The notes: a model not told the origin generated them from the letters alone. Counted from the stretch's first letter, positions 11,245 through 22,393 are shown. The stretch is 33,829 nucleotides of DNA from Alphaproteobacteria bacterium (GCA_013288305.1 JABDCD010000010.1:1-33829), one strand, 5' to 3'. Numbers and translations are program-made.

Positions 11245-11291
11245 CGGCCATCCCGTGGAGGCTGTGCCCCTTCAGGCACCGAGCACGGGAT
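11234..11291. terminator. Two consecutive hairpins between convergent bactofilin and rnhA genes (possible bidirectional terminator)
   Basis: TGGCCGC-cta-GCGGCCA (11234-11250, spanning the stop codon) and ATCCCGTG...GTGCC-cttca-GGCAC-like inner stem...CACGGGAT (11250-11291). No clear T-tract. Confidence 0.45.
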
Positions 11292-11305
11292 CTCGTTCAA
11301 CTTGT

Positions 11306-11740
11306 TCAGAATGCCTTAAGCGCGTTTCGCGCCAGCATATCCGCGCGTTCATTATATTCATGCCCATCGTGCCCGCGCACCCAGTGCCACTTTACGTCGT
11401 GACCGACGGCGGCTTCTTCCAGCCGTTGCCATAAATCGGCGTTCTTGACCGGCTTTTTATCCGCCGTCCGCCAACCCCTGGCTTTCCAGCCCGGCAGCCA
11501 TTCGGTGATGCCCTTCTGCACATAGGTGCTGTCGGTAGTTAAATCGACGCGGCAGGAACCTTTCAACGCCTCCAGCCCGGCGATGGCCGCCATCATCTCC
11601 ATGCGGTTGTTGGTAGTGTGATCCTCGGCGCCGGTCAGTTCCTTTTCCACCTTGCCATGCACCAATATCGCCGCCCAGCCGCCCGGTCCCGGATTGCCGG
11701 AACAGGCGCCATCGGTGTAGATGTGTACGTGTTTTTTCAT
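11306..11740 (-). CDS. rnhA: Ribonuclease HI
   Basis: [80 protein letters not shown]. Confidence 0.97.
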   Translation of the reverse strand: MKKHVHIYTDGACSGNPGPGGWAAILVHGKVEKELTGAEDHTTNNRMEMMAAIAGLEALKGSCRVDLTTDSTYVQKGITEWLPGWKARGWRTADKKPVKNADLWQRLEEAAVGHDVKWHWVRGHDGHEYNERADMLARNALKAF

Positions 11741-11744
11741 TTCG

Positions 11745-12710
11745 TCACTCGCCAATTGTTCCCTGGCTTTGATGGAACTGCAACTTCGCTACATACTCCA
11801 TCGGGTCTTTGGGCGTGACCAGCGCGCCGGGGGAGCGGTTAAGCCAGTCATGCGCGCGCGTAACCAGAAAGCGTAGCGCCGCGCCGCGCACCAACACGGG
11901 AAATGCCGCCTCTTCTTCCGGCGTGAACGGACGCAGGTCGGTATAGCTGTGCATCAGGGCCTCAGCGCGCTCCGGGACGAAGCGATGCTTGTCGTCGAAA
12001 CACCAGGCATTCACACAAATCGCCAAGTCATAGGCCCAGGCGTCATGACAGGCGAAATAAAAATCGATGACGCCGGAAAGCACCGGCGGCTTTCCGAAGG
12101 GTTTATGGAAAAACACATTATCGGGAAATAAATCGGCATGAATGGGACCGGAGGGTAAGCCTTGCGGCCAATGCTCGCTCAGAAAATTAAATTCCTCGTT
12201 GATCAACGTTCGCAAGCCCGGCTCTATTTCATCCACGCGGTCAATAATCTTATCGATAATCGCCTCCCAGCCCTTGACCGATAAAGCATTGTCGCGGGAA
12301 TGGGGGAAATCCATGCCGGTGAGGTGCATGTCCGCCGCCAGCTTGCCCAGTTGCAGCATATGCTCAAGGGCGATTTTTTCGACGCCCGCGCCTTCGAGAA
12401 AACTCACCATCAGTGCCGGTTTTTCCTTAAGCGCCGCCAGCGTCCGCCCATCGCGCATTTTTATCGGCTGCGGGCAATGGATCCCGCGCACGTGCCACCA
12501 TTCCATCAGGGTGGTGAAATAGGGAAGGTCTTCGATCTTGACGCGTTTTTCGAAGAGGGTGAGGATGTATTTGTGGCGGGTAGTGGTGATAAGATAATTC
12601 GTATTCTCAATCCCCTCGGCAATGCCTTGGAAAGACACCAATTCGCCAACGTCGTATTGAGCGAGGAAGGATTCGATGTCCTGCTGGCTAAGGGGGGTGT
12701 AAACGGCCAT
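11745..12710 (-). CDS. thrB: Homoserine kinase, ThrB type II (APH-fold)
   Basis: [43 protein letters not shown]..., [40 protein letters not shown]. Confidence 0.93.
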   Translation of the reverse strand: MAVYTPLSQQDIESFLAQYDVGELVSFQGIAEGIENTNYLITTTRHKYILTLFEKRVKIEDLPYFTTLMEWWHVRGIHCPQPIKMRDGRTLAALKEKPALMVSFLEGAGVEKIALEHMLQLGKLAADMHLTGMDFPHSRDNALSVKGWEAIIDKIIDRVDEIEPGLRTLINEEFNFLSEHWPQGLPSGPIHADLFPDNVFFHKPFGKPPVLSGVIDFYFACHDAWAYDLAICVNAWCFDDKHRFVPERAEALMHSYTDLRPFTPEEEAAFPVLVRGAALRFLVTRAHDWLNRSPGALVTPKDPMEYVAKLQFHQSQGTIGE

Positions 12711-12730
12711 TTATATGCTGCGGGATAATG

Positions 12731-13063
12731 TCATTTAACAGTCACGGCTTCCCATTCGCACAGTTTATTGACGCAATGAACCACGTAATCAGGCGGCTCC
12801 TTTTTAGGGGGAACAATTATGCAATTCATCGCCGCATCCGATCGGCTGATAATACTGCTGATGTTTTCTTTTGAAGCGTTATTCACCGGCAGATTGCCGA
12901 TACACCCTTCAACCGTCATATAGCTGCAATCCTCATCCAGATGACAGCCGCGATATTCAGCCTTCAATGCGCTGGCATCATGTTCTGATTCAAACACCGA
13001 ATCGTCCGCAACCGCTGACAGCCCAAAAGAACATAACGCCAGAAAAATAATAGCGCGATACAT
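12731..13063 (-). CDS. Small secreted Cys-containing protein of unknown function
   Basis: 110 aa ORF with signal peptide (MYRAIIFLALCSFGLSAVADD) and five Cys after it; same strand as its neighbours and fits the intergenic gap. Confidence 0.6.
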   Translation of the reverse strand: MYRAIIFLALCSFGLSAVADDSVFESEHDASALKAEYRGCHLDEDCSYMTVEGCIGNLPVNNASKENISSIISRSDAAMNCIIVPPKKEPPDYVVHCVNKLCEWEAVTVK

Positions 13064-13068
13064 AGAAT

Positions 13069-13869
13069 CTATACCACCCTCTCCACCATCAGTTTCTTAA
13101 TCTCCGCAATCGCCTTGGCCGGATTCAGGCCCTTGGGGCAGGTTTTGGCGCAGTTCATGATGGTGTGGCAGCGATAGAGGCGGAAAGGGTCTTCGAGATT
13201 ATCGAGGCGTTCGCCGGTGAATTCGTCGCGGCTGTCGATAATCCAGCGGTAGGCCTGCAGCAGGATGGCCGGGCCGAGGAAGCGCTCGGAATTCCACCAG
13301 TAACTCGGGCACGACGTCGAGCAGCAGGCGCAGAGGATGCATTCGTACAAGCCATCGAGTTTCGCTCGATCTTCCGGCGATTGCAGGCGCTCACGGCTGC
13401 CGGGCGCGGGCGTCGCCGTTTGCAGCCAGGGCTGGATGGATTCATACTGCGCGTAAAAATGCGTCATATCAGGTACGAGGTCTTTGATGACGCTCATGTG
13501 CGGCAGCGGATAAATATTGACCTCGCCCTGCACGTCGGCGATGGGCTTGGTGCAGGCCAGCGTATTCGTCCCGTCGATGTTCATGGCGCAGGAGCCGCAG
13601 ATGCCCTCGCGGCAGGAGCGGCGGAAGGTCAGCGTTGAATCCACCTCGTCTTTGATTTTGATCAGCGCGTCGAGCACCATCGGCGCCATCGCATCGAGAT
13701 CGAGCTCATAACGGTCGAGCCGCGGGTTTTTCGCTTTGCCGTCCGCGTCCACATCGTCCGGGTCCCAGCGATAAATATTGAACACCTTGACGCGCTTCGC
13801 CTTCTCGGGTGCTTTGAAATTTTTGCCCTTGCCGACTTTGGAATTGGGAGGAAGACGAAGTTCTGCCAT
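13069..13869 (-). CDS. sdhB: Succinate dehydrogenase iron-sulfur subunit
   Basis: [22 protein letters not shown] and [17 protein letters not shown]...[21 protein letters not shown] cluster motifs. Confidence 0.98.
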   Translation of the reverse strand: MAELRLPPNSKVGKGKNFKAPEKAKRVKVFNIYRWDPDDVDADGKAKNPRLDRYELDLDAMAPMVLDALIKIKDEVDSTLTFRRSCREGICGSCAMNIDGTNTLACTKPIADVQGEVNIYPLPHMSVIKDLVPDMTHFYAQYESIQPWLQTATPAPGSRERLQSPEDRAKLDGLYECILCACCSTSCPSYWWNSERFLGPAILLQAYRWIIDSRDEFTGERLDNLEDPFRLYRCHTIMNCAKTCPKGLNPAKAIAEIKKLMVERVV

Positions 13870-13871
13870 AA

Positions 13872-14372
13872 TTATAATCCTAAATTACCTGGCGTTGATT
13901 GAGCCTGTGGTTTTCGTGCTACAAATTCTTGCATCGTTCGTGGCCCGCTTTGTTCTTTCTTGGAAAGATTATGGAGGGTAACAGCTAATTTAACCGCGCC
14001 TTTAAGCCCATCTTTGCTGAAGGGTTTGTTTTGGAATGCACAATAACGCACATCTACTTCCATTTGAGCCGCCATATCCTTTATATTCTTCACCGGTGTC
14101 GCGGTAACAAACGCCGTAGGAAGATTATATTTTTCATCAAAAAGAGCCTTTAAAAACTCTAGGCCGTTCATAAGCGGCATCTCGAAATCGGTCATCACAA
14201 TCACCTCGCACCCACCTGCAATCTTATCCTTAAGTTCCCGAATCGCTGCAAGCGCCTCCTGGCCACTCGCATAAGAACGGACATCATAATCATTGCCCAA
14301 AATTCCTTCTACGCGCTCCCAGTTTACCGGGTCGTCATCGACATTGATAATAATGGTTTTCAACTCGGACAT
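13872..14372 (-). CDS. Stand-alone response regulator receiver-domain protein
   Basis: Receiver motifs: [10 protein letters not shown] (acidic pair), [14 protein letters not shown] (phosphoacceptor Asp), FVTATP (Ser/Thr), NKPFS (Lys). No recognisable output domain; short C-terminal tail. Confidence 0.85.
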   Translation of the reverse strand: MSELKTIIINVDDDPVNWERVEGILGNDYDVRSYASGQEALAAIRELKDKIAGGCEVIVMTDFEMPLMNGLEFLKALFDEKYNLPTAFVTATPVKNIKDMAAQMEVDVRYCAFQNKPFSKDGLKGAVKLAVTLHNLSKKEQSGPRTMQEFVARKPQAQSTPGNLGL

Positions 14373-14381
14373 AATTTTTTC

Positions 14382-16208
14382 CTAATACACCCTCGCCTTC
14401 GGCGGAATGGGCTGCACTTCGTTGGATAGCGTATTGAGATGCACCGGCCGGTAGTCGATGAAGGTTTCGCCCTTATCATCGAGCCAGGCCAGGGTGTGTT
14501 TCATCCAGTTTTTATCGTCGCGGTCGGGGAAATCCTCGCGGGCGTGGGCGCCGCGGCTTTCCTTGCGGTTGAGGGCGCTGTTGATGGTGAGCAGTGCCTG
14601 CGAGCGCAGGTTGTCGAGCTCCAGCGCCTCGACGAGATCGCTGTTCCAGATAAGCGAACGGTCGGAAAGCTGAAGCTGGTCGTAGCTTTTCCATATCTCG
14701 GCCATGTGCGACGCGCCTTCGGAAAGCACCTTGTCTTCGCGGAACACGGCGGCATGGTTCTGCATACAGCGCTGCATATTTTTGCGGATTTCGGAGGTTT
14801 TAAGCGAACCATTGGCCTGACGGATGGCATCGAAACGCGCCAACGCAGCATCGGCGGAAACCACCGGCTTGTGGGGCATTCCGGGCTTGACAATTTCGGC
14901 GGCGCGCTGGGCGGCGGCGCGTCCGAACACAACTAAATCCAATAATGAATTGGAGCCTAAACGGTTGGCGCCATGCACCGATACGCAGGCCGCCTCGCCG
15001 ATGGCCATGAGGCCGGGGACGATCACCTCATCCTGCGAGGCGCGAAGCGACTGCGCAGGATCCTGTGCTCTCGCCTTTGGCGAACCACAGGATTTAATAA
15101 CCTCTCCATAATAATTCGTCGGAATCCCACCCATATTATAATGCACGGTCGGCAGAATCGGGATGGGTTGCTTGGTCACATCGACGCCCGCGAAAATCTT
15201 GGCGGTTTCGGAGATGCCGGGCAGACGCGCGTGCAGCACTTCCGGGTCAAGATGATCGAGATGCAGGAAAATATGATCTTTATTAGGGCCAACGCCCCTG
15301 CCCTCGCGGATTTCCACCGTAATGGCGCGACTGACCACGTCGCGCGAGGCCAAATCCTTGGCGTGCGGCGCATAGCGCTCCATGAAGCGCTCGCCCTCGG
15401 AATTGACGAGATAGCCGCCTTCGCCGCGCGCGCCCTCGGTGATGAGGCAGCCGGCGCCGTAAATGCCGGTCGGGTGGAACTGCACGAATTCCATGTCCTG
15501 CAGCGGCAACCCGGCGCGCACGACCATGCCGTTGCCGTCGCCGGTACAGGTATGCGCGCTGGTGCAGGAGAAATAAGCGCGGCCATAGCCGCCGGTGGCG
15601 AGGACGACCATATGCGCGTTGAAGCGGTGGATGGTGCCGTCGTCGAGGTTCCATGCCATCACGCCGCGGCAGGCCCCCTCCTCGTCCATCAATAAATCGA
15701 TGGCGAAATATTCGATGAAGAATTGCGCGTTGTGGCGCAGCGCCTGGGTGTAGAGTGTGTGCAGGATGGCGTGGCCGGTGCGGTCGGCGGCGGCGCAGGT
15801 GCGCTGGGCGGTTCCTTTGCCGAATTCGGTGGTCATGCCGCCGAACGGACGCTGATAAATTTTTCCCTCCGGTGTGCGCGAGAACGGCACACCCTGATGC
15901 TCCAGCTCGATCACTGCATCCATCGCGTTCTTGCACATATATTCGATGGCGTCCTGATCGCCCAGCCAGTCGCCGCCCTTGACGGTGTCGTACATATGCC
16001 AGCGCCAGTCATCCGCGCCCATATTCCCCAGCGCCGCTGAAATCCCGCCCTGCGCCGCCACCGTATGTGAGCGCGTCGGGAAAACTTTGGTGACGCACGC
16101 CGTATTCAACCCCGCCGCCGCCATGCCGAATGTTGCACGCAGACCAGCGCCACCGGCGCCTACGACCACCACATCATGATAATGATCTATTATGGGGTAG
16201 GCGGTCAT
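14382..16208 (-). CDS. sdhA: Succinate dehydrogenase flavoprotein subunit (with in-frame palindromic insertion)
   Basis: [86 protein letters not shown]. Confidence 0.98.
   Translation of the reverse strand: MTAYPIIDHYHDVVVVGAGGAGLRATFGMAAAGLNTACVTKVFPTRSHTVAAQGGISAALGNMGADDWRWHMYDTVKGGDWLGDQDAIEYMCKNAMDAVIELEHQGVPFSRTPEGKIYQRPFGGMTTEFGKGTAQRTCAAADRTGHAILHTLYTQALRHNAQFFIEYFAIDLLMDEEGACRGVMAWNLDDGTIHRFNAHMVVLATGGYGRAYFSCTSAHTCTGDGNGMVVRAGLPLQDMEFVQFHPTGIYGAGCLITEGARGEGGYLVNSEGERFMERYAPHAKDLASRDVVSRAITVEIREGRGVGPNKDHIFLHLDHLDPEVLHARLPGISETAKIFAGVDVTKQPIPILPTVHYNMGGIPTNYYGEVIKSCGSPKARAQDPAQSLRASQDEVIVPGLMAIGEAACVSVHGANRLGSNSLLDLVVFGRAAAQRAAEIVKPGMPHKPVVSADAALARFDAIRQANGSLKTSEIRKNMQRCMQNHAAVFREDKVLSEGASHMAEIWKSYDQLQLSDRSLIWNSDLVEALELDNLRSQALLTINSALNRKESRGAHAREDFPDRDDKNWMKHTLAWLDDKGETFIDYRPVHLNTLSNEVQPIPPKARVY
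15030..15093. repeat. Palindromic double-hairpin element, in-frame inside sdhA
   Basis: ATCCTGCGAGGCGCGAAGCGACTGCGCAGGATCCTGTGCTCTCGCCTTTGGCGAACCACAGGAT; two adjacent hairpins, the second with an inner TCGCC-TTT-GGCGA stem. Confidence 0.92.
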
Positions 16209-16619
16209 TTACATCCCCGCTCCAACATCGAGGAAATGTAATTTCAGAACTGCCAATATGCAAATCGCCGCAAAGCCGAAACAAACAAATGTATTCGCCA
16301 GCAACAGCGTATATTTCTTCACCGGCCCATGCACGTAATCCTCGATGACCACCTGCACGCCCAGCTTGGCATGGATGAACATGGCAATAATCAGCATGGC
16401 CATCAAAATCGTATGCAGCGGTGAGGCGAACCATTCGGCGACGTGAATGACGTTCGACGATAGCAGCGCCGTAATCAGCGACGACATGAACCACAGCGAT
16501 AGTGGAATCAGCGCCAGCGCGGTAATACGTTGCAGCCACCAGTGACCGACGGCATGACGCGACGCGCCGAGGCCTTTGACCTTGCCGAGTTCGCTGCGAA
16601 GATGTGAGGAAGATATCAT
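16209..16619 (-). CDS. sdhD: Succinate dehydrogenase membrane anchor subunit
   Basis: Multi-TM protein of 136 aa between sdhA and sdhC; AKLGVQVVIEDYVHGPVKKYTLLLAN is typical of SdhD. Confidence 0.92.
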   Translation of the reverse strand: MISSSHLRSELGKVKGLGASRHAVGHWWLQRITALALIPLSLWFMSSLITALLSSNVIHVAEWFASPLHTILMAMLIIAMFIHAKLGVQVVIEDYVHGPVKKYTLLLANTFVCFGFAAICILAVLKLHFLDVGAGM

Positions 16620-16620
16620 A

Positions 16621-17010
16621 TTACCCCGCCAGTGAATACACCAAACCCCACGTCGCTGCCGTCATCAGCGCCGTAAACGCGATGACGGCCCAGCCGGAGC
16701 GGTTCATGACCGGCAGGGCGAATCCCATGCCGATGTCCCAGAATAAATGCCGGATGCCGTTGCCCAGATGAAAATAAAAAGCCAGCGTCCAGCCGAGCAG
16801 ACACAACTCGCCGATGGGCGATGCCATGCCGTTATGCAGCGTCGCATAGGATACCGGGGCATAGGCTGCCGCCCACAGCCACGCCACCATTAGCCCCGTG
16901 CCCGCCACCAAAGCCAGTCCGGTCAGGCGGTGCAGAATGGACAGCACCGTCGAAATCTGCGGCCGGTAGATGGAAAGATGGGGCGAGAGAGGGCGGTTAT
17001 CGTTGGGCAT
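16621..17010 (-). CDS. sdhC: Succinate dehydrogenase cytochrome b556 subunit
   Basis: RPLSPHLSIYRPQISTVLSILHRLTGLAL and HLGNGIRHLFWDIG (heme-ligand region). Confidence 0.95.
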   Translation of the reverse strand: MPNDNRPLSPHLSIYRPQISTVLSILHRLTGLALVAGTGLMVAWLWAAAYAPVSYATLHNGMASPIGELCLLGWTLAFYFHLGNGIRHLFWDIGMGFALPVMNRSGWAVIAFTALMTAATWGLVYSLAG

Positions 17011-17053
17011 ATCAATTCCTTATAACGAACTCATGCTAATAATCCATAGGAAT

Positions 17054-17716
17054 CTATCGGAGAAGCCGTCCGTCCTTCAACCTTAATACCTGATAATCGA
17101 ACAGCGAAATCAGGTGCTCGTCATGCGTGGCGATCAGCACGGTCGTGCCGGTGCGGTTCAGCGCCTCGAACAAGTACATGAAGCGCAGGGACAGTTCCGA
17201 GTCGAGATTGCCGGTCGGCTCGTCGGCCAGTAATAAATCGGGCTTGGTGATGACGGCGCGGGCGATGGCGGCGCGCTGCTTTTGCCCGCCGGAGAGAACG
17301 GGCGGGCGCGAATCATGGTGCTCGGTGAGGCCGACCCAGCCCAGCAATTCCTTCACCTTGGCCTCGATGCCCGGCGGCGCTTCCCCGGCAACTTTCAGCG
17401 GCAGCGCCACATTCTCAGCGATGGTCAGGTGATCGAGCAGGCGGTAATCCTGCAATACGATACCAATGCGCCGGCGCAGGCGCGGCAATTGCTCGCGCGG
17501 CAACCAAGTGGTGTCTTCGCCGAACATGCGGATACGGCCTTTCGACGCGCGGTAGTGCAGCGACAGCAGCGACAGCAGCGTGCTCTTTCCCGCCCCGCTG
17601 GGGCCGGCGACGAAATGGAACGAGCCGCGCTTCAGCTGCAGCGAGACATCTTTCAATATCTCCTGCCCCGGCAGGTATTCCATGGCGACGTTTTCGAGGG
17701 TAATCATTCCGGTCAT
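17054..17716 (-). CDS. ftsE: Cell division ATP-binding protein FtsE
   Basis: ABC ATPase: [90 protein letters not shown]. Confidence 0.9.
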   Translation of the reverse strand: MTGMITLENVAMEYLPGQEILKDVSLQLKRGSFHFVAGPSGAGKSTLLSLLSLHYRASKGRIRMFGEDTTWLPREQLPRLRRRIGIVLQDYRLLDHLTIAENVALPLKVAGEAPPGIEAKVKELLGWVGLTEHHDSRPPVLSGGQKQRAAIARAVITKPDLLLADEPTGNLDSELSLRFMYLFEALNRTGTTVLIATHDEHLISLFDYQVLRLKDGRLLR

Positions 17717-17744
17717 CAGTTGTCGGTTGCCAGTTATCAGTTGT
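17717..17744. repeat. Four tandem heptads abutting the ftsE start codon
   Basis: cagttgt-cggttgc-cagttat-cagttgt followed by cagg, directly adjacent to the ftsE ATG (complement of 17714-17716). Confidence 0.8.
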
Positions 17745-17793
17745 CAGGTATGCTATATCGTGTGCTCAACTGCAACCACATTGGAATAGCCAA

Positions 17794-18444
17794 ATGATCC
17801 TGCAATGCACAGAGTGCCAGGCGCGTTATGTGGTGCCCGATACGGCCATCGGCGCCGAGGGGCGCACGGTGCGCTGCGCCAAGTGCGGGCATAGCTGGTT
17901 CCAGGCCGCAGCCCAAGGCGCCGCGGCGCAGCCCCTGCCGGAGCTCGACAAGGTCCTGGGCGAGATCAACGCCAAGCCGAAGCCGATGGCGCCGGGTTCC
18001 AACCTGCCCGTCATCCGCCGCGCCGTAACGCCGCTGGGCCTTAGGCTATCAGCAGTGGCGGCGGCCGCCATCGCCGCTTCCCTGATTATACTGGCGGCGT
18101 GGCCGGCGTGGCTCGGGCTGCCGTCCAGCACGGGGCTGGCGCTTACAGACGTCGGCACCGTCAAGGTGACGATCGATAACCGCCTCGTCTATGAAATCAA
18201 CGGCAAAATTTCCAACACGTCGCAAACCGCCAGGGCCGTGCCTACCTTACGCATCACGCTGATGGGGGAAAGCGGCACGGCGCTGCAATATTGGGATTTC
18301 GCCGGTAACGGTAAAATGCTCGAGCCGGGCAAGGACATCCCGTTTACCACCGGCAACCTGGACGTGCATGGCGATAAGGGCGCGCGCTTCGTCCTCGACC
18401 TGGGCAGCCCGCTTGAACTGGCCCTGCGGCGGAAACCAGAATGA
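17794..18444 (+). CDS. Zinc-ribbon (MJ0042-type) membrane protein with DUF3426-like region
   Basis: [37 protein letters not shown]; single TM segment; C-terminal beta domain. Confidence 0.85.
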   Translation: MILQCTECQARYVVPDTAIGAEGRTVRCAKCGHSWFQAAAQGAAAQPLPELDKVLGEINAKPKPMAPGSNLPVIRRAVTPLGLRLSAVAAAAIAASLIILAAWPAWLGLPSSTGLALTDVGTVKVTIDNRLVYEINGKISNTSQTARAVPTLRITLMGESGTALQYWDFAGNGKMLEPGKDIPFTTGNLDVHGDKGARFVLDLGSPLELALRRKPE

Positions 18445-18998
18445 CAGCGGCAACCAGGCTGAGTAACGTCGAAATCCTGATCTCCGCCAGCGAGATCGCC
18501 AGGCGCGTCACCGCCCTGGCCGAAACTATCGTTACCAAACTGCCGCCCGACCTCATGATCGTCTCGCTGCTGCGCGGCAGTTTCGTCTTTACCGCCGATT
18601 TGATCCGCGCCCTGCATCTCGCCGGGGCCAAAAACGGCATCCGCCCGCAAATCGATTTCATGACGCTGGCCAGCTACGGCGCGCAGGCGACCTCCAGCGG
18701 CTCGGTGCAGATCGTGCGCGACTTGACGCAGAGCGTCGAAGGACGCCACGTGCTGATCGTCGACGATATTCTGGAGTCGGGGCGCACGCTGACCTTCGCC
18801 CGCGATTTGATAAAGCAGCGCGGCGCCGCCTCCATTAAAATCGCCGTGCTGCTTGAAAAACCGGGCAAGCGCAAGATGCCTATCGACGCCGATTTCGTCG
18901 GCTTCACCATTCCCGATAAATTTGCAGTAGGCTACGGGCTGGATTACGGGAATTATTATCGGGAATTGCCGTTTATCGGGGTGGTTGAGGTTAGCTAA
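18441..18998 (+). CDS. hpt: Hypoxanthine phosphoribosyltransferase
   Basis: [17 protein letters not shown] loop; [40 protein letters not shown] overlap with the preceding gene. Confidence 0.93.
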   Translation: MTAATRLSNVEILISASEIARRVTALAETIVTKLPPDLMIVSLLRGSFVFTADLIRALHLAGAKNGIRPQIDFMTLASYGAQATSSGSVQIVRDLTQSVEGRHVLIVDDILESGRTLTFARDLIKQRGAASIKIAVLLEKPGKRKMPIDADFVGFTIPDKFAVGYGLDYGNYYRELPFIGVVEVS

Positions 18999-20247
18999 GC
19001 CACCCCGGCAATTTATCCCTCCCCAGCAACTCCTCATAGCTCTGCCGCGGGCGCACCAGCGCATATTGATTGTCGTTGACCATCGTTTCGGCAATCAGCG
19101 GGCGGGCGTTGTAGGTGGACGACATCGCCGCGCCATAGGCTCCCGCCGAGCGGAAAGCGAGCAGATCGCCGGGGCGGGGCAGCTTGAGCAGGCGTTGCTC
19201 GGCAAAAATATCGCCGGTTTCGCACACCGGGCCGACGATATCGGCCAGCTCGGTCGGCGCATCGCCCGGAGGTGCTGCGACATGGACGATATCATGATAT
19301 GCCCCGTACAGCGCCGGGCGGATCAAATCATTCATGCCGGCATCGACGACGATGAAGATGCGGCTTTCGCTTTTTTTGACATAAATCACGCGCGACACCA
19401 GGATCCCGGCATTACCGACCAGCACGCGCCCCGGCTCGAAAATCAAGCGGCAACCCAGCCCCTCGGTCTCACGTTTGGCGATCTCGGCATAGGCGTCGGG
19501 CAACGGCGGTTCTTCCTGCCCATAGGGAATGCCCAGCCCGCCGCCGAAATCGAGCGTTTTTACGGCGAACCCCTCAGCGCGAAGCTCGCCCACGAAAGCG
19601 CGCACGCGGGCGAAAGCCTGGGCGAACGGCTCCAGGTTGGTCAGCTGTGAGCCGATATGCACCGACACGCCCTGCACTTCGATGCCGCGCAGGGAGGAAG
19701 CCAGCCGATAGACCGGCATGGCATGTTCCATCGCCACGCCGAATTTGCTTTCCTTATGGCCGGTGGAAATTTTGGCGTGGGTTTTCGGATCGACGTCGGG
19801 ATTGACGCGCACCGCAATCCGCGCCTTGGTGTTTTTTGACAATGCCACGTCGTTCAATAATTCAAGCTCCGGCTCGGACTCAACATTGAATTGGAAAATG
19901 TTTTTTTCCAGTGCAAAGGCCATTTCGCCAGCCGTTTTCCCGACACCGGAAAAAACCATGTCGGCCGGTTTCATGCCGGCGGCCAGCGCCAATCGTATCT
20001 CGCCTTCCGACACCACGTCGGCGCCGCAGCCGAGCGATGCCAGGGTTTTCAGTATCGCCAGATTGCCGTTGGCCTTGACGGCATAACAGATTTTCGCCTC
20101 GGGGAAATGGCCGGAAAATACTTTGTAATGGCGCATCAGCGTCGCTGTCGAATAACAATAAAACGGCGTGCCGACTTCCTTCGCCAGCGCATCGAGCGCT
20201 ACGCCTTCGGCATGATAGACGCCGTTTTTATAATGGAAATGATCCAT
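18991..20247 (-). CDS. lysA: Diaminopimelate decarboxylase
   Basis: FYCYSTATLMRHYKVF, CYAVKANGNLAILKTLASLGCGADVVSEGEI, GPVCETGDIFAEQR, SAGAYGAAMSSTYNARP. Confidence 0.97.
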   Translation of the reverse strand: MDHFHYKNGVYHAEGVALDALAKEVGTPFYCYSTATLMRHYKVFSGHFPEAKICYAVKANGNLAILKTLASLGCGADVVSEGEIRLALAAGMKPADMVFSGVGKTAGEMAFALEKNIFQFNVESEPELELLNDVALSKNTKARIAVRVNPDVDPKTHAKISTGHKESKFGVAMEHAMPVYRLASSLRGIEVQGVSVHIGSQLTNLEPFAQAFARVRAFVGELRAEGFAVKTLDFGGGLGIPYGQEEPPLPDAYAEIAKRETEGLGCRLIFEPGRVLVGNAGILVSRVIYVKKSESRIFIVVDAGMNDLIRPALYGAYHDIVHVAAPPGDAPTELADIVGPVCETGDIFAEQRLLKLPRPGDLLAFRSAGAYGAAMSSTYNARPLIAETMVNDNQYALVRPRQSYEELLGRDKLPGWLS

Positions 20248-20249
20248 GA

Positions 20250-20447
20250 TTAATTCCCTGCCCCATTCGTAGAAGGAGTTGGGGTGGGTATGTTTTCATC
20301 CTGTTGCGCCGCCTTGGCATCTTTTTTCGCCTTCTTGGCTTCGTCGCTTGCAATCTGTGAAGGCGATCTAAGCGGGCCCTTATTGGCGCAGGCGGAGAGG
20401 CCGCATGTCATCGCCGCAAGCAGCAACAGCGGCACCCACATCCTCAT
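20250..20447 (-). CDS. Small lipoprotein, LptM/YifL-like
   Basis: 65 aa, lipobox LSAC followed by ANKGPL; located between argH and lysA, a recurrent proteobacterial arrangement. Confidence 0.8.
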   Translation of the reverse strand: MRMWVPLLLLAAMTCGLSACANKGPLRSPSQIASDEAKKAKKDAKAAQQDENIPTPTPSTNGAGN

Positions 20448-21850
20448 AACCCGAACCTTTTTTTGGCCGCGGCAATGGCTTTCCTGACATTCTCCGGCGC
20501 CGTGCCGCCGAAGCTTTTTCGGCTGGCTACGGAATTTTCTACGCTAAGTACGGAAAATATGTCCTTGCGGATTTTCGGCTCGACGCTTTGCAATTCCTTC
20601 AGCGATAATTCCTCCAGTTTTTTATTTTTCCCCGAGGCGAATTTCACGATACGCGCCGCGACGTGATGCGCCTCGCGGAACGGCATTTTGAGTTCGCGCG
20701 CCAGCCAGTCAGCGAGATCGGTGGCGTTGGCATAAGCCTCGCCCGCCGCCGCCGCCATCCGCTTTTTATCGGCGGTGAAATCGAGCGCCATGCCGGTCAT
20801 CGCCTGCACGCACAGCATGATATTTTCCGCCGTGTCGAACAGCGGTTCCTTATCTTCCTGCATGTCCTTGTTATAGGCCAGCGGCAGCGCTTTCATCGTC
20901 GCCAGCAAACTCATGAGATTGCCGAACATGCGCCCGGCCTTGCCGCGCACCAGTTCCGCTGCATCGGGATTGCGCTTCTGCGGCATGATCGAGCTGCCGG
21001 TGGACCAGGCATCGGAAAAACGGATGAAGCTAAACTGCGCGCTCGACCACAGCACCATTTCCTCGGCCAGCCGCGACAAATGCACGGCGCAAATGGCAGC
21101 GACCGACAAAAATTCCAGCGCGAAATCGCGGTCGGACACGGCGTCGAGTGAATTGGCCATCGGCCTATCAAAACCCAGTTCCTTCGCGGTAAATTCACGA
21201 TCAATGGGAAACGATGTTCCGGCCAGCGCCGCCGCACCCAGCGGCGATTCGTTGAGGCGTTTGCGCACATCCTGCACACGCGAGCGGTCGCGCCCGAACA
21301 TTTCCACATAGGCCAGCAGATGGTGCCCGAGCGTCACCGGCTGCGCTATTTGGAGATGCGTAAATCCCGGCATCAAGGTAGCGACATGTTCTCCGGCGCG
21401 TTTGAGTAGCGCCGCCTGCAATGCTCTGAGCGCAGCGTCCAGCGCATCGAGCGCATCGCGCACATAAAGCCGGAAAGCGGTCGCCACCTGGTCGTTGCGC
21501 GAACGTGCCGTGTGCAGCTTTCCCGCCGCTGCGCCGATGTTATCTTTAAGCGCCGCCTCGATATTCATGTGAATGTCTTCGAGGCTATCCTTGAAAACGA
21601 AACGCCCGGATTCGATGGATTTCAAAATATCATTAAGCCCGGCGACGATGGCCTTGGCATCGGCATCGCTGATGATTTTCTGTTTGGCGAGCATCCGCGC
21701 ATGGGCAATCGACCCGGCGATGTCCTGCCGGTAAAGCCGCTTGTCAAATGCGACGGATGCGTTAATCTTGGCCAGCGCGTCGGCAGGCGGGCGCGCGAAC
21801 CCACCGCCCCACATCGGGTTGGCGTTTTTATCTTTTTTCGAATCAACCAT
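20444..21850 (-). CDS. argH: Argininosuccinate lyase
   Basis: [80 protein letters not shown]. Confidence 0.98.
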   Translation of the reverse strand: MVDSKKDKNANPMWGGGFARPPADALAKINASVAFDKRLYRQDIAGSIAHARMLAKQKIISDADAKAIVAGLNDILKSIESGRFVFKDSLEDIHMNIEAALKDNIGAAAGKLHTARSRNDQVATAFRLYVRDALDALDAALRALQAALLKRAGEHVATLMPGFTHLQIAQPVTLGHHLLAYVEMFGRDRSRVQDVRKRLNESPLGAAALAGTSFPIDREFTAKELGFDRPMANSLDAVSDRDFALEFLSVAAICAVHLSRLAEEMVLWSSAQFSFIRFSDAWSTGSSIMPQKRNPDAAELVRGKAGRMFGNLMSLLATMKALPLAYNKDMQEDKEPLFDTAENIMLCVQAMTGMALDFTADKKRMAAAAGEAYANATDLADWLARELKMPFREAHHVAARIVKFASGKNKKLEELSLKELQSVEPKIRKDIFSVLSVENSVASRKSFGGTAPENVRKAIAAAKKRFGL

Positions 21851-21862
21851 AGGGATTCCTTT

Positions 21863-22390
21863 ATGTTGCATGTAAATATAAGGTTTTTAGGGCTTCTGGC
21901 AAGCTGTGTATTGATGGCCTCCACCGTGAGCGCGCAGGAGTTAGCCCCTCTCGACACCTCATCCCCCAAAACCGCGTCAGCGGTGCTTTTCAAGGATGAA
22001 TCGGGCAACCTGCACCCCTTAAACCCGCAGCAGCACAAGCTCAGCATCGTGCATTTCTGGGCGACGTGGTGCACCCCCTGCGTCGCCGAATTGCCCGAGG
22101 TCGATAAGGCCGCCGAAGCCTATGGCGGCAAGGGCGTGCGCGTGGTGGCGATTTCGCTGGATGGCGATGGCCATATCGACAAAGTCAAAAAATTCCTCGC
22201 CGACCACAAGATCACGCATCTCGCCCCCAACCTCGATTTTGGCAATGCCTCCTTCAAGGCCTCCGGCCTGAAAGGCCTGCCCGGTACGCTGTTCATCGAT
22301 GCCACCGGCAAAGAAATCGCCCGCGCCGACGGCCCGCTGGACTGGAAAAATAAAGAGACGGTGGAATTTATAGAGAAGGCATTGCGTTGA
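21863..22390 (+). CDS. TlpA-like periplasmic thiol-disulfide oxidoreductase
   Basis: Signal peptide then [24 protein letters not shown] (WCTPC active site), [24 protein letters not shown]. Confidence 0.9.
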   Translation: MLHVNIRFLGLLASCVLMASTVSAQELAPLDTSSPKTASAVLFKDESGNLHPLNPQQHKLSIVHFWATWCTPCVAELPEVDKAAEAYGGKGVRVVAISLDGDGHIDKVKKFLADHKITHLAPNLDFGNASFKASGLKGLPGTLFIDATGKEIARADGPLDWKNKETVEFIEKALR

Positions 22391-22393
22391 TAT

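Noticed and set aside
14973-15695. 240-aa plus-strand ORF
   Set aside because: Antisense to sdhA; shadow ORF.
18189-19094. 301-aa minus-strand ORF
   Set aside because: Antisense to the zinc-ribbon gene and hpt, overlapping the lysA end; no coherent domain.
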